64,000 nt of DNA from Paramarasmius palmivorus (GCA_037176845.1 JAYKXP010000075.1:215257-279256), one strand, 5' to 3'. Shown: positions 36,018-47,990, counted from the stretch's first letter. Notes: generated from the letters alone by a model not told the origin. Numbers and translations: made by a program.

Positions 36018-37250
36018 ATGGAGATAATAAGGCGGGCCATGTGAGTTCCAGATTTGTTTCGGCCACTACAGGAGAGTTAACGAATAATCTAGAAATTTCT
36101 TCTCCTTAATATTGCTAGTCAAGGCTTTTAAACTTATTGACATCAACCCCAAACAAATATTCGCCGCAGAACTTGAAATATTTGTCCAATGTAGCCGTAC
36201 TCCGGCTGAGTCGGATGAATTATTTTTCATACAACTACAAGCAGAGAAGGATGAACACGATATCGTCGTTGGATCCACGGGAATAAATGCCAACGATAAC
36301 TGCGCTTCACCCATTCGAATTACATTTCCTGGGTTGCCAAGTTCACGGTAAGTCTTTCGTGTGGCCCGAATCTATATTCAGGACAATCATTGTGTATTAG
36401 AACAGTCAAGGTGATAGCGCTGGACGAAAAGTAGGGCTTTTCTACATTGACACGTGAACTATATCTGATCAAGATTCTTAGACATCACCATGAAGACACA
36501 TTTGATACCGTACTTCAAATCATATTAGAAACTACTACAGCTAGGTACCAACCTTCTTAACCAATTTATGTAGAACCCGGTGCTGATTTTGAGCAGCAAG
36601 ATTCCAGCGGAGATTCCTGATAAGACGGCTACAACCACCGAAACGCTTACGGCCACCCCGAGCACCTCTAGTTCCCAGTCTTTAGGCAGGACCACTTCCG
36701 ATTTCGCGAGAACAGACACGATTGGGATCATATCCTCAATATCACCCTCCATATCACGCATATATAGGTACATTAGTCTGTTTTCGGATAATTTCGTATC
36801 TTTGATATATTCGCTAGCGACTCCAACCATACCACACGACCAATAATCAGTACATCGTCACCTATTGTCCCTCACAACGAGGATCCAAACAAGATTCAAA
36901 CTGAACCCATATTTCGATTGCGTACACCAACCATTGTTGGCATTGCAGTAGGTAGCATTGCACTCATTGCGATTCTAGCTCTATCCTTGAGATTATATTG
37001 GCGACGGTACCGTATACCTCTGCCACCCGGTACGTTGCTCGAGCCGTACATCCAGGAGTTGAGCGGAACGAGGATGGTGTACAGGAAAGGCGATCCAGAA
37101 TCTCCCTCAGAAGTGGAAAATGGAGAAGAAAGGGGACCACAAATGATCTATCATAATGATAGCGGTTGGCGGCCATCATACTCGGAACATAGTTTGAGGC
37201 CAGGAGGTGGTTTTATTGATGCACCCCCACAGTATATTGACGCGTTATGA
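36018..37250 (+). CDS. Signal-peptide/ectodomain/single-TM protein, paralogue 1
   Basis: Six exons: 36018-36040, 36093-36347, 36401-36430, 36482-36544, 36597-36767 and 36818-37250, all in phase; about 324 residues. The signal peptide is split between exons 1 and 2 (MEIIRRAINFFSLILL). The ectodomain contains VQCSRTPAESDELFFIQLQ and ITFPGLPSSR, with a following Ser/Thr-rich stalk. The TM segment is IVGIAVGSIALIAILAL, near residue 225, followed by YWRRYR and a tail with YHNDSGWRPSYS. It ends with PPQYIDAL, a PPxY motif. Family members in Agaricomycetes are numerous and uncharacterised; a surface or sensing role is inferred. Paralogue 2 lies 4 kb downstream on the same strand with identical exon 1-3 lengths (23, 255, 30 nt). 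Confidence 0.8.
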
Positions 37251-38305
37251 TATTCAATATCACCTGTTGTATTGTATCGATTCAAACCTTACTATCGGAA
37301 ACGCCACCTTATTTTGTGATGGATGAATCAAGGGCAAATCGGCTGGACTCTGATGGAGTTTTTCGTTAAATTCGTGATCAAAGGTGAGAACCGACCTGTA
37401 AGGCATCTTGTACACCACTGATCTCGACTACTTGAGCAGAAACGAATACGAGGCCCTGGCCGCAGGCCGAGAGAGCATGACGAACGGCGGGATTCATGTA
37501 CGGAGTACACAAGATACAGGTGTTTCATGTCCGACTCGGAACGCATGCTATAACTACGCGCCACGTAGTCATTGATCTTGACACTTTGCGCTCAGTCCCC
37601 TCTGTCTCTTTGTGTACCAACTTAACTCGTAGTTTCAATGCCGAGGGAAGCTTGAACCGGCCATGATAAGCGCTAATCGCAGGATAGAAGACATGGGTAC
37701 AACTTGGGTACGCTCGATGCGACTGAAGATGGCTTTGAGTACGAGAAGGCGTAAATACAGCGTTTTGGAACCCGAGGATAAAATATTTTACACAGGCAGC
37801 TGGTTTATCTCAAAGAAGGATTAGTCGGAGTATGCTGCTCATTCCTCCGATACCACCAGAGGGAGAGATAGCGGCACTCTGTGGCGTCATCGCCCGAGAA
37901 TTCTGTGGGACTGAGGACTTTATATGAAAGAACGATGGAGCGACATTTTTTTCACTTTCCCTATTCACGAATGCTTCTGACTTCTATTAAATACATAAAC
38001 CAAACCTCTAAAATCTTTTGGCACACAAGGCAGAACCTTGTTGCATGTCTATACCACATCTGTAATAGCTCCCTAGACGAGACGTCTAGGTATGGTAGCT
38101 TGGAGCCTTAGATCACCCGAGACCTGGACACAACGAGGCTTTATAACGACGTATGTACAAGTACTGGGGCAAAGTAAGACTAACGAAGGTAAAGAAACGA
38201 GCTTGTTTATATAGTAATGGACCGGGTAAACGGATAATAGGAGACCGGAGATTGTAAGGGATGTGTAAATGCTAAGAAGTAGGCGTAGGCGTCACAACAT
38301 CTCCA
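37251..38305. other. Intergenic region between convergent genes
   Basis: Only short open frames without support. No repeat match noticed. Confidence 0.4.
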
Positions 38306-39914
38306 CTACATATCACTAGGACCACCATATCGTTCTTGATATGCAGGTGGCGGGATTTGATCTTGTGTAAGCTGTTCGCCTTCACGGCGCTGTGGAATCC
38401 CCACAGAGTTGAGATCCGGAGTCTGAGCCTGGCCGTACGACTGATGAACCGGGTTAACCAGGGGGACGGTGGGAGGTGTTGCTTTCTCTTTTCTCATTAT
38501 TTGTTTTTCGCTAGCGACAATATTCATTGTGAATGGCTCTATATGATTCACGATCTTGACTGTAGTCTCTTTAGTGTCTAATATTCAACCTGGACTGTGA
38601 ACATACCGTTTTTCCGTGCATCCCTTTTCCTCCGGAGTAGTACAAGTATAGCGAATAAGAGCATGAATGTCACTACACTGACTGTGATACCCACAATTGC
38701 TCCTGTGGTAAGTCCAGAGCGCAACTGTGGGTCCTTGCCATTGGACGTTGTTGTCCAGGAGGGGATGCCTGTAGATGTCGGAGTGCCATGTGTGGAGGTG
38801 CTCGTATTGCGGGCGAATACAGGCTTCTGTCCGATGAATGTGAATGACGGGTTGTACGTGATGTAGTCGAGTCGAAAGCCCTGACTGCCTTCTATTGCAG
38901 TAAGGTTTATCAGCAGTGTATGGTTGTCTGCCCTCAATTGACTGCTGTGATAGAGCATGTAGTTCATCATCGTAACCTCGCCGTGGGCTTGCAGCTCATC
39001 CAATGATGGATAAACACCTCGGGTGATGTTGCCATCCAAATCGAACTCGAGGGTGTAGTTTGAATTGCGGATAAAATCCACTACCCCATAAACCGAAACC
39101 GACGTCCCTTGCGTGAATTAAAGTTAGCTGGATAAAGAAAGGACATAACTCTGCAATGCACCTGCAAAGTGAAATTCAAGCGAACTACCGACAATCCTGC
39201 TGATATGCGTAGTATTTTGCATAGGATGCGCCGTCAGGCCCAACCCAAACTCAAATGTCTGGTTGACCTGTGGTACCCACAAACCCTGGTACCATATCTC
39301 CTTGACAGCAGAATCATCGACCATTATAGTTTCACCAGATAGAGGCGTGTTCTCACCGGCAGTCGTGAGAAAGTAGTCCACCTCAACAAGTGCAGCAGGG
39401 TTCGTGCATACAATGGTGTGTTGATCATCGGGAAGTAATGCAGACTGATACCATTGGGTATACAAATTGTTTTGTGATTGTTGAAGGCCAGTATCTGAAC
39501 CAACTTCACATGATACTCCAACAGAGGACGTGTGTCCTACAAAAGCAACTGAAGTGCCTGTATGACAGTTCACCAAAGAGATGGAGATATTGATGGATCG
39601 TTGTACACACCATGAAATGTGGTTTTGAATGCTGAAGCGCCAGAAGTGGTTTCGTTCGCCTGCACAAATCTGGTTGTACCCCCGTACCAGTTAGGATTCG
39701 CAGCGTCCTGCCATTGACTCGGATCTCCTGATGAAATAGTATTGTCATTTGCATCAACAATCAGGATAACTTGCCCATTTTGAGATGTCATAGAAAGATG
39801 CTGCCCTCGTGAGCTCTGGTAACGACAGAAGGCGAGGGAAACAGGGACTCCGGAGTGCCCATTCTGAGCAGCACAATTCATAATAAAAGAAGTGTAAACC
39901 TGTGTCAATTTCAT
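38306..39914 (-). CDS. Single-TM protein with two jelly-roll-like ectodomain modules
   Basis: Four exons, 39611-39914, 39162-39557, 38607-39107 and 38306-38568, with introns of 53, 54 and 38 nt, give about 487 residues in a continuous frame. The ectodomain holds two repeats of a module common in Agaricomycete membrane proteins, each with the signature F.GTSV.(F/V).G: FHGTSVAFVGHT and FAGTSVSVYGVV. They have FKTTF, HTIVCTN and HTLLINLT strands. One TM segment (GAIVGITVSVVTFMLLFAILVLL) follows, then RRKRDARK. The tail contains PPPAYQERYGG, a PPxY motif. The module resembles carbohydrate-binding jelly rolls, an inference only. The first residues (from ATG 39914) do not form a classical signal peptide, so an upstream exon may be missing. 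The third intron is unusually short at 38 nt. Confidence 0.7.
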
Positions 39915-41359
39915 ATCAGGCTCTGAAACAGTATTCTGATTCAGTTTTGTTCATCTCCATCACACCTCAGGGATGGCTGATGTGTATGATGGCTCGAGGT
40001 ACCAAGACGTTTTCGATGTGCATCTTCCAATAGTGAGTTGATCATGGATGTTTCACTATCAGAAAGGATCCTCCTATGCTTCTGCAACTTCATTGGGGCG
40101 CAGGTGATGGGTGTCAACTCACCTCGTTCGAATCATTAGTTGTTGTAACACGAGAAGTCATGGGCGATTAGATGATCAAGCACAGCACCATGCGGTACGA
40201 TGGAGATCCACTAAACTTGGGCCCTTTCTATGTTTGACCCCTGGACAGTTCCCAAGACACCCCCCACACGGCGAGTCACTCTACGAGAATGGCGTTAACA
40301 ACGGTATCCCAGCTCACGATGCTCTCACGTATGAACAGCACAGTATTAGCCGCCGTGTTGACGAGGAATCAGTTAAAGATAATAGTGGTACAGTACCCGA
40401 ATACTATTCTTCGATTCAATCAGTCACATGAGACTTTTCGGGGAAAGAACGTTTATCCAAATACCTGTTCACTGTGAGCTATAACGCATCTCGACAAAGT
40501 AGGTATACGACGACAGTGATTTTTGAGAGATGATTTGGTGGAATCAAACGAGGAAAAAAAACGTAGACTCATTCAATGGCAAGACCAGTTTCAACGTTCA
40601 AGCTCTCAAGTTTGTCAGCAAGGCCATTCATTGTGATTTAGCCATTCTGGGGAAGAGGTTGTATTGATTACATTCATGCCATCCACGACGGTCCCGTAAT
40701 CAGAATCGATAGAGCAAAGATTAGCGTGCAACGTGAGGACGGCCAGTGGCAAGAGCAGTAAGGATGTAACCAACTTGGAGGGCTCGATCTTTGTGCGTTT
40801 GTCTAGACATAATATCAGATATTTTCTACCATACATCGTACCCCTAACTTAGGTTGCACCCGCTCTGCCGGCTTAGACAAAATGAAGGTAACAGGTGTTA
40901 GACTATTTCTTTACTGTATCGATGATGGTTTCAGCACTACAATGTCAACCTTGACTGCAGGGCAACGGTTTCCGACCTCTGCAACGGAGACCATTCCGTA
41001 GATGATGATGACCTTTACTCCGTATTCTGTGTAGTCCATTCGTGTCCATAAGCCGTTGAGCGTTGAATAGGATTATAACGGCAACTAAAGTTCCTCAATC
41101 ACTCCCTCGTCTCCCGCTGTTTCGGAATTGAAACAATGAAGGTTGTCACCATATGGCAAGAAACTACGTGGGACCATACAGCATATCAAGGCGCTCTTTT
41201 CGGAATTCATAAGCATTCTTGATGCTGAGGTATCAGCGCATGGTATGAATGATGTTTTGCCAGCTTCAACTTGGTTGGTCCTAGCAGGGGACAACATATA
41301 AGCTACCATCGTTCATGAAGTATTGCGGTACACATTAATCTACCATCTTTTACAGTTGA
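39915..41359. other. Intergenic region
   Basis: Contains a 106-residue frame at 40111-40431 and a minus frame at 41085-41309, neither with domain, paralogue or splice support. Likely non-coding or relic sequence. Confidence 0.35.
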
Positions 41360-42629
41360 ATGAAGATAGGGAGGTGGTCTGCGTGAGTCCTGAATTGATA
41401 CTTCGACCGCTATACATCTACTTACAACATTTCTAGTGATATATTGACCCTGGTATCTCTATCCAAGGCTTTTAAACTCATTGATGTAAACCCCAAACAA
41501 ATATCTAACCAAAGCCCTCAAATATCTATCCAGTGTAGCCGTACTTCAGCCGAGTCAGATAAAGCATTCCTCGTACAACTTCAGGCAGAGAAGAATCAAC
41601 GTGACACTGTCGTTGGATTCACGAGAATGGACGTGAACGATGATTGCTCTTCGCCTATTCCTATTGTCTTTCCCGGGTTGCCAGCTTCACGGTGAGTTGT
41701 CTGCGTGGATCATGCATAATGACACTCACATGCCGCGTAATAGAACAGTGAAGGTGATAGCACTGGACGAAAAGTAAGGCTTTAGTCTGCTATGTAATCG
41801 TTTAGCTGAACAGGGATTGTAGAGGTCATCACGAGGATATATTTGGCACAGTTCTTCAAATACTTGAAACAAGTACCGCCAGGTGGGGATCTTGTTCTCT
41901 GTTTCAGAATTCAGCGTTGATTTGATGCAGCGCCACTCCGTCAGAGATCACCAGTAGCATGCTCACAAGCCAGACGGCGATAATCACCGAAACAGTTACG
42001 ACCATTCATGTTACCTCTGCTTCCCAGTCCTCAAGCGAGATCATTTCCGACACAATAAGCGTAACCTCTTCCGTGGATGTCGTCTTCTCGGCTTCTTTCA
42101 CATCCACCTATCCCACCATCTCTACATTATCGTCCACTATATCGAGGTACATCAATCATTGCTTGACTATTTAAGATTAAGCATCTGATGCATACCTACC
42201 AGCTCCACCGTGCAACCAACCACTAGTATATCGTCACCTCTGGCATCCGAAAGCACCATCCCGCGCAACGAGGATCCCAACGCCCCTGCCACGACAGGTG
42301 GATTGAGCTCATCAGCCGTTGTCGGCATTGTTGTGGGTAGCATAGCATTCTTCATCATTTTAGGGGCATCTGGGATGTTATATTGGCGACGGCTTCACAA
42401 CGCCGATAAAGATCCCCTTCCGGAGATGTTGATTGAGCCATATAACCAAGAACTGAACCCAACTAGGATGATTTATAGGAAGGGAGATCAAGCGAATGCC
42501 TCACAAAGGGCTGAATTGCAAATGGTCTATCATCACGACAGTGGGTGGCGACCATCATACCCAGGAAATAGTCCGAGATCGGGAGGCAGCTTCGTTGATG
42601 TACCACCGCAGTACGATAATGCAGTGTGA
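41360..42629 (+). CDS. Signal-peptide/ectodomain/single-TM protein, paralogue 2
   Basis: Exons 41360-41382, 41437-41691, 41744-41773, 41823-41882, 41931-42146 and 42203-42629; about 336 residues, all GT..AG and in phase. It parallels paralogue 1 exon by exon: KAFKLIDVNPKQIS, IQCSRTSAESDKAFLVQLQ, IVFPGLPASR, then a longer Ser/Thr stalk. The TM segment is AVVGIVVGSIAFFIILGAS, then YWRR, a tail with YHHDSGWRPSYPG and terminal PPQYDNAV (PPxY). The N-terminus (MKIGRWSADILTLVSLSKAF) is a weaker signal peptide than in paralogue 1. No catalytic motif; a surface role is inferred. Confidence 0.8.
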
Positions 42630-42889
42630 GGATATTGGTACCCATCCTAGTAGCAATGAAAACGGTCTGAAGGTCGGAGGCTGGATCTAAAAGGGCACAA
42701 TCGGTAGGTCGACGTGAGATGATACGCGAGACTTGAACTTGAGCCCCCTGTGTAACACGAACAGGGAACGTCTTTCTGAGATCTAGGACAGATGTCCATA
42801 GATCCCGATGCTAAGATTGAAGTATCTGAGAGTCTGCGTGAGGAAGATGAGCGAGACGCCACCGCAAAACCTTCTGCTTCCCAGATAAT

Positions 42890-42981
42890 TTCCCCCTAGC
42901 CGACTTGAACGACTGACCTCTTCATATCTTCGCATGGCGAACGGATACTAGTGAAGCACTCTACCGCTGAGCCAAGGGGGA
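42890..42981 (-). tRNA. tRNA-Thr(AGT) with 20-nt intron
   Basis: On the minus strand, acceptor tccccct pairs with aggggga. D arm gctc/gagt, anticodon stem cttca/tgaag, T33 and anticodon AGT, intron 42926-42945, T arm agtcg-TTCAAGT-cggct, discriminator A. First of three tRNA-Thr copies in the island, and the only one with a short intron. Confidence 0.92.
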
Positions 42982-44615
42982 CTGAAATTTTCCGGTCTAA
43001 GGAATCCCAGAACGAGAACGTTTATAGGTGGTCTTGGTGGAGCCTACAGCAGAAGCATGAAACGTAAGAAACAAACGAAAGGACCCGTCAACCACCAATG
43101 AGCGCAGAAAATGAGCGGGGACCATGGTAGGTTCGTAAATATGGCTCGAGTGAAGATGTGATTCGGTTAGTTCGTCGACTCGTGTTCGGAATACTCACTG
43201 TCACTTTAACGGGCATTCTGCCTTCTCAAATCCGAGCCGAACGATATTTCTCAGTCGACAATATTATGAGTCGAAGCGTAGACTTTACCGAAAGAGAAGA
43301 GCTCCATGGATAGATGCGAATAGTATCCGGTGGACTAGACCTATACGTCTAGTACTTGTACTTGAGCACCGCCTCGAGATTAACCTTGTAAGCTGGAGCA
43401 CATTCATCAGTCCAATCGCGAGGAGCGATATTGGTACAATTCAGATGAAACGATGCTCATAAACATGTCTCGTGTGTCATGGTGGGGGAACAGCATCTTT
43501 AAGATGTCCCATGTGTGGCTACCGTAATTGTGGAGGTGAAAAGCGACGAGGTGACGATGTTGCGGTGGGAAGTTTCTGTCTGATTCATGAAAGAGAGAAT
43601 ATGGCTTCAGAAGCTAGCATAATTGAGCATAATTCCGACGACGTAACTGTATTAACAGACTGACTGTCCTCCAGCAACCCGATACTTCGGGGTGCATTGA
43701 GATACCAACTCGTTGCCCATGGAATGACCCTTCTATTCTCATTTCAACCACCTCTCGTCGCCATTTTCACCGATCAACGCGTTGCTGAAGAAGTCGGAAG
43801 TAAAAGTGTGGAATGCAGCAAGCCTGATTCTGATAAGACACCTTATCCTCCGAACATTACTTGAGAAGCCAGTGTTAGCCTCTAGCTGTCATTCCGAGTA
43901 TCTCTCGTACCACTCTCAGCTCATTTGCCTAGCCCTGAGAATCGTGAATCGCTCGTAGTTCTAGCAGCTCATTAAAGATGATGGTGATGGATTGCGATAA
44001 ACTTCAAAGCGCATCATGATCAGTTAGTGCCAGCATATCAATACGTAATATCACGTCTGCGCTTTATTTCGGCTGCGCTCTTTGCTTACAACCACCATGT
44101 CGCGCCTAGCGTAGCAAGTTCAAGGTATTACTTCATGCTCTTTATGCTGGATTTCACTCTGAAATGGGCGTGTTTTGAGGGTTCTTTGATCTTGGTTCAT
44201 TGTATATCAAGAAACCTTCACGTCTTCGGTTCAGATCATCACCTCAAATCGTTTCACCATGACCACGTTCCAATGATCCGTTATGTTCATCCTGTCGCAG
44301 TGACGATGATGTTAAATTATTACGTCGGCAACTCGGAGGTTGGGGTCTCCGAGGGTAATTGATTAAAGAGACACAGACGAAGAATGTACGTCTAGAGTGT
44401 CTCGATTGTGATGGACACTCAGAACATTTCAGGAGCACCCCCCGTTGCCCGCTCCTTGGTTTTGGCTGTGTAACGGGATTATCCGATTAAACTCGTGTTC
44501 CATGAGCCAGAATCATGCAATGTGTATGAATTTGATCACACGATCAAAGCACACGAGGCGTCCACAAGCCTCAGTTGCCAAGCTGCGTGAACAGTCACTA
44601 GTCACCCCATACTCC
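42982..44615. other. Intergenic region
   Basis: Small open frames at 43472-43663 and 44027-44362 show no domain or splice support. The last 170 bases upstream of 44616 overlap possible longer frames that the BTB-like gene model does not need. Confidence 0.35.
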
Positions 44616-45701
44616 ATGTCAGCCACCACAAGCACTCGCACTTTGCCATGCTGCCCAGGTAAGCCCAAAATACCACACCCAACTCCGAAGACGAAGCATT
44701 TACCCTCGAACAGTCCCAGGCTGCCCACACCCAATAGACCTCCTCATTGAGGCATCCGACAAGAGACGTCTCGGAGCTCACAGGGAGCACCTCAAGGCGT
44801 TCAACGCCACTTTCCCCATCATTTCGCCTATAACCCACTTAATCAAAGTACCCGAGACGTATGATGTCTTGGTGGTGCTTCTGGTGTTCTCACATTACGA
44901 GTATCAATACCCAAAGCCGAAAACTTTTGTTTCTGTTTCTGGTTTAGGATTGGATACTATTTTGGATTTGGCAGTGGCGGCAGAGGAGTATGGGAATTGT
45001 GTTGTGGGGTTAGTAGCTAGGGAGGCCATGAAGTACGTCTTTCGGAGGACTGTCGAGTGCTGGTCGGCTGATTTTAGAGTTGACACAGTTACCTGGGAAA
45101 GCAATCTGCGGAAAACGCATTACGTGTTATCCCGTACAAGATTATCCATTCGGACTATACAGATATGGATGAGATACTTCTGATGACGATGTATTCGCCA
45201 TTATCTGCTGCGCGCGAAGTCATGGAACCTTATCCGGATGTTTTTGATATCTATGTACGTCGCCTCTTCCAAATACCATCGTGAAAGCAGCTAATACATT
45301 GTACTCAAAAGTTCAATTACAAATCACAGTGGAGAGTGTCCTTCTCAAGGTGGACAACACAAGTCAATACAATCGATGAAGCGCTCAAAGATACCGATCC
45401 GAGGTTCGTACTCGTGAAACACATTCTTGAGAGTACAAAGTACCCTTCTGTGGATGTTGTAAACTATGCTGAGAAGATTTATTCCTCGGATCGGGATCAG
45501 GATCAAATTACAACTACAGCACGCTTAATGATGGAGGAAGGGCCTATGGTCTTGAAGACATGGGAATATCTGTTCTTTGATAAACTCCGAGAACGTGCAA
45601 GGGGTTTTAAAACATGGGAAGAGTTTGTTAGGTCGCCGAGGCGGTGTTACGAGTTGGAGCCAGAGCCGACTGAATACTTTACTAGGTGGGACTATTGGTG
45701 A
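44616..45701 (+). CDS. BTB/POZ-like domain protein
   Basis: Four exons, 44616-44658, 44714-45032, 45089-45254 and 45312-45701, join in phase (introns of 55, 56 and 57 nt) into about 305 residues. Residues 22-130 follow the divergent BTB layout of Agaricomycetes: IDLLIEASDKRRLGAHREHL, VPETYDVLVVLLVFSHYEY in place of the LL.F.Y strand, and LDTILDLAVAAEEYGNCVVG matching the AEKY helix. The remaining part (DYTDMDEILLM, SPLSAAREVM, then a helical charged tail) fits the post-BTB region of these proteins. Typical members act as Cullin-3 adaptors or transcription cofactors; that role is not shown here. A damaged copy of its last exon lies at 46274. Confidence 0.6.
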
Positions 45702-46015
45702 TGGTTTTGTATCTATGAGTGTAGTACGTTTCTTCGATATTTATATCAATCTATGTATATTAGCTTGTGCAGGACATATATTTCCTTCTTCGATATCTAC
45801 CCCGAAACCGACAAAGCCAAGGAGCGCGTCATATAGTGCGATAACGAGCATCGGAAACAATGCGTTTGAGAGATGGAGGTACCGGTTCTGTTGATATCCA
45901 CTCGCAGTATATTTATGAATCACTAGATCGTGTGCTTATGATACCTAGATACGTCGAAGAAACACTGATTGTTAATGCTGAAGAGGGGAAAAAAAAGTGG
46001 ACAGCTTCACATAAC

Positions 46016-46101
46016 TGGTTCGATGCAGATTTGAACTGGAGACCTCCTATGTGGCATACGTCTCTTGCACTGAGATGCATGCGCAACTACACCATCGAAC
46101 C
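46016..46101 (-). pseudogene. tRNA-Val-like pseudogene
   Basis: The acceptor ggttcga/tcgaacc, the leader tggtgtagttg and T loop TTCAAAT match the tRNA-Val at 46569. The anticodon arm cannot form: the loop would read agtgcaa with no T33, and the T stem has a C-C mismatch. The intron-length interval (gtatgccac) is scrambled. Read as a decayed copy. Confidence 0.65.
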
Positions 46102-46273
46102 ACGAACTAGTAACCATCCTCTCATCTTATGAACGGGAAAACACCCCTAGCATGGAACTCGGATGTCATTTGATACCCTACCCGCGTCTCCCAGTCTACA
46201 AGGTCCTTCTCGGAATGCACAGAACAAATCAAATACTATTGCTGCGTTGGAGGTTCTCTTCGCCTAGTATACC

Positions 46274-46480
46274 GTATGAATTGTCAAAGAATCACAGTGG
46301 AAAGGATTGCACATACGATCGATGAAGCACTCGAAATACCCATTTTTCTCAAAAGTCTTTACCCGCTGCAGACGATAGGTTTGAAGACGTGGATACATGC
46401 TCCTTTCGAAACTTCGAGGGTCACAGGTTTGAAGCTACCGACAACAGTATCCAATCATGGTCCAAGTCCCGGAAGCGAGA
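46274..46480 (+). pseudogene. Fragment of the BTB-like gene's last exon
   Basis: The sequence matches 45315-45400 (tcacagtgga..., a cgatcgatgaagc.ctc.aa block) and then 45548-45575 (ttgaagac.tgg). Stops and deletions interrupt it. Together with the neighbouring tRNA-Val genes it shows that the gene end and a tRNA-Val were duplicated as one segment. Confidence 0.6.
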
Positions 46481-46568
46481 ACGAGGATGGGTGATGGAAT
46501 TGACTTTAGAGTGGTAATGCAGACCAAGACACACGAGAGATTTCAGTCAAAACTAATGAAAGTCTGAT

Positions 46569-46662
46569 TGGTTCGATCCAGACTTGAACTGAAGACCTTC
46601 TGTGCATGGGAGTGGTGCGACTTATGTTAGACAGATGTGATAACCAAGTACACCATCGAACC
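46569..46662 (-). tRNA. tRNA-Val(AAC) with intron
   Basis: Acceptor ggttcga/tcgaacc with A discriminator, anticodon stem tctgt/acaga, T33 plus AAC, an about 21-nt intron after A37, and T arm ttcag-TTCAAGT-ctgga. All stems close with at most G-T pairs. Confidence 0.88.
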
Positions 46663-46731
46663 CGTGCCTCCCGTTCGTCATTACGAAGCTCCTAGAACCA
46701 GAAGCAAAGAGGAAAAAGGAAAATAAAGCTA

Positions 46732-46854
46732 TTCCCCCTAGCCGACTTGAACGACTGACCTCTTCATGTGGACTCCGCTCGTCCCGGTTCGGGCGGGACT
46801 CGAACCGGGACGGGCGAATACTAGTGAAGCGCTCTACCGCTGAGCTAAGGGGGA
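46732..46854 (-). tRNA. tRNA-Thr(AGT) with 51-nt hairpin intron
   Basis: The mature part is the same as in the tRNA-Thr at 47342 and differs from 42890 only in the D arm. The intron (46768-46818) is 51 nt. It carries perfect inverted repeats at 46780-46791 and 46801-46812, which fold into a 12-bp GC-rich stem with a 9-nt loop. Confidence 0.92.
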
Positions 46855-47096
46855 TGGATGCATGTGAAGTGGAGAACTTGTACTCATGAGGTTGTATTGG
46901 GCTGTTGTCAGCTGACAGTGATAAAGTTCAAGAAGTCGATAGGCGTTTGAGCGGCTCGGAATTCCCATTCTGATGAATGGATAGCGTGTTCTTGAATACC
47001 GTGATGCCTTCTTTAAGCTTGGCGTCTTCGAAAACGAAGAAGACGTTGATGGTAAGTCCTATCCAAGACGCAAAAAACTATACGATATCTTTACCA

Positions 47097-47191
47097 AGTG
47101 CCCGGCGTGGTTCGAACACGCGGCTTCAAGATCACCTATTAGAGATCCTCATATATTGCAATCTCACACTCTACCACTGAGTTACGGGCAC
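47097..47191 (-). tRNA. tRNA-Cys(GCA) with 23-nt intron
   Basis: Acceptor gtgcccg/cgggcac with the U discriminator expected for cysteine. Anticodon stem tgaga/tcttg closes with two G-T pairs, anticodon GCA, intron 47133-47155, T arm gcgtg-TTCGAAC-cacgc. Confidence 0.92.
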
Positions 47192-47341
47192 GGTTCTAAA
47201 CCGGACTTGTAACACGTAGATGGCTAAACATCAACGAATTCCACGCTTATCCGGTCTCGACTTGCGTACGGGAGAGATGCTAAGACATAACCATTACCTC
47301 GCGTTGAAAGGAAAACAAAAAGATTAGATGGAATTCGTCGA

Positions 47342-47464
47342 TTCCCCCTAGCCGACTTGAACGACTGACCTCTTCATTGTACACTCGGGCAGACCGACTA
47401 GCTATAGGGAGTCGGCAACCCGAGTGTATACTAGTGAAGCGCTCTACCGCTGAGCTAAGGGGGA
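47342..47464 (-). tRNA. tRNA-Thr(AGT) with 51-nt nested-hairpin intron
   Basis: Acceptor, D, anticodon and T arms as in the copy at 46732. The 51-nt intron (47378-47428) has no primary similarity to the other two but has the same length as the 46732 intron. It folds with an outer 9-10 bp stem (47381-47389 with 47419-47427) and an inner 6-bp stem (47394-47399 with 47410-47415). Confidence 0.92.
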
Positions 47465-47559
47465 GGATGCGAGATGGACTAGATACAGTTAGATAGAAGG
47501 ATCTTCGGCGTGGGAATAAAGGAGGCGTTAAGGAAAATGAAGTTGCCAAGTCCAGGAAC

Positions 47560-47657
47560 TCCGTTATGGTGTAGTGGCTAACATTATCGCCTCTCATCCT
47601 GATATTAAACACTAGGTGTATACGCGATAGCCCCGGGTTCGATTCCCTGTAACGGAA
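47560..47657 (+). tRNA. tRNA-Glu(CTC) with 26-nt intron, copy 1
   Basis: Acceptor tccgtta/taacgga, D arm as in fungal tRNA-Glu, anticodon stem atcgc/gcgat, anticodon CTC (47593-47595), intron 47597-47622, T loop TTCGATT. The T stem has one C-T mismatch (ccggg against ccctg). Discriminator A. Confidence 0.88.
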
Positions 47658-47990
47658 CTCATCCAGCGTTGTTTCGTTTTCTTTTTGAGCATCGCTAGGG
47701 TCTGGCTAACGAGCGCCGTACAAGTATATCGTTTCCAATGAGCATGCCTTATACCAATACGCACTTTTGTGGGAAAAAGCATGCGATCGAATGCAGGGGT
47801 GCCAGTGTGTAGAGAAAATGTAGAGTAGCATGGGTATGGGTACGCAACAAACTATCCCTTGATGGTGCTTTGCCTCCTGTACCGGTACTGGAGATTTGCG
47901 GTTGTGTTGAACGCAATGCATCAGGGACTCGCCAATGAGAAGCATCGAACAGGTAAACTGATAAAACTTCAACACAACAGCCCGGCGAAG

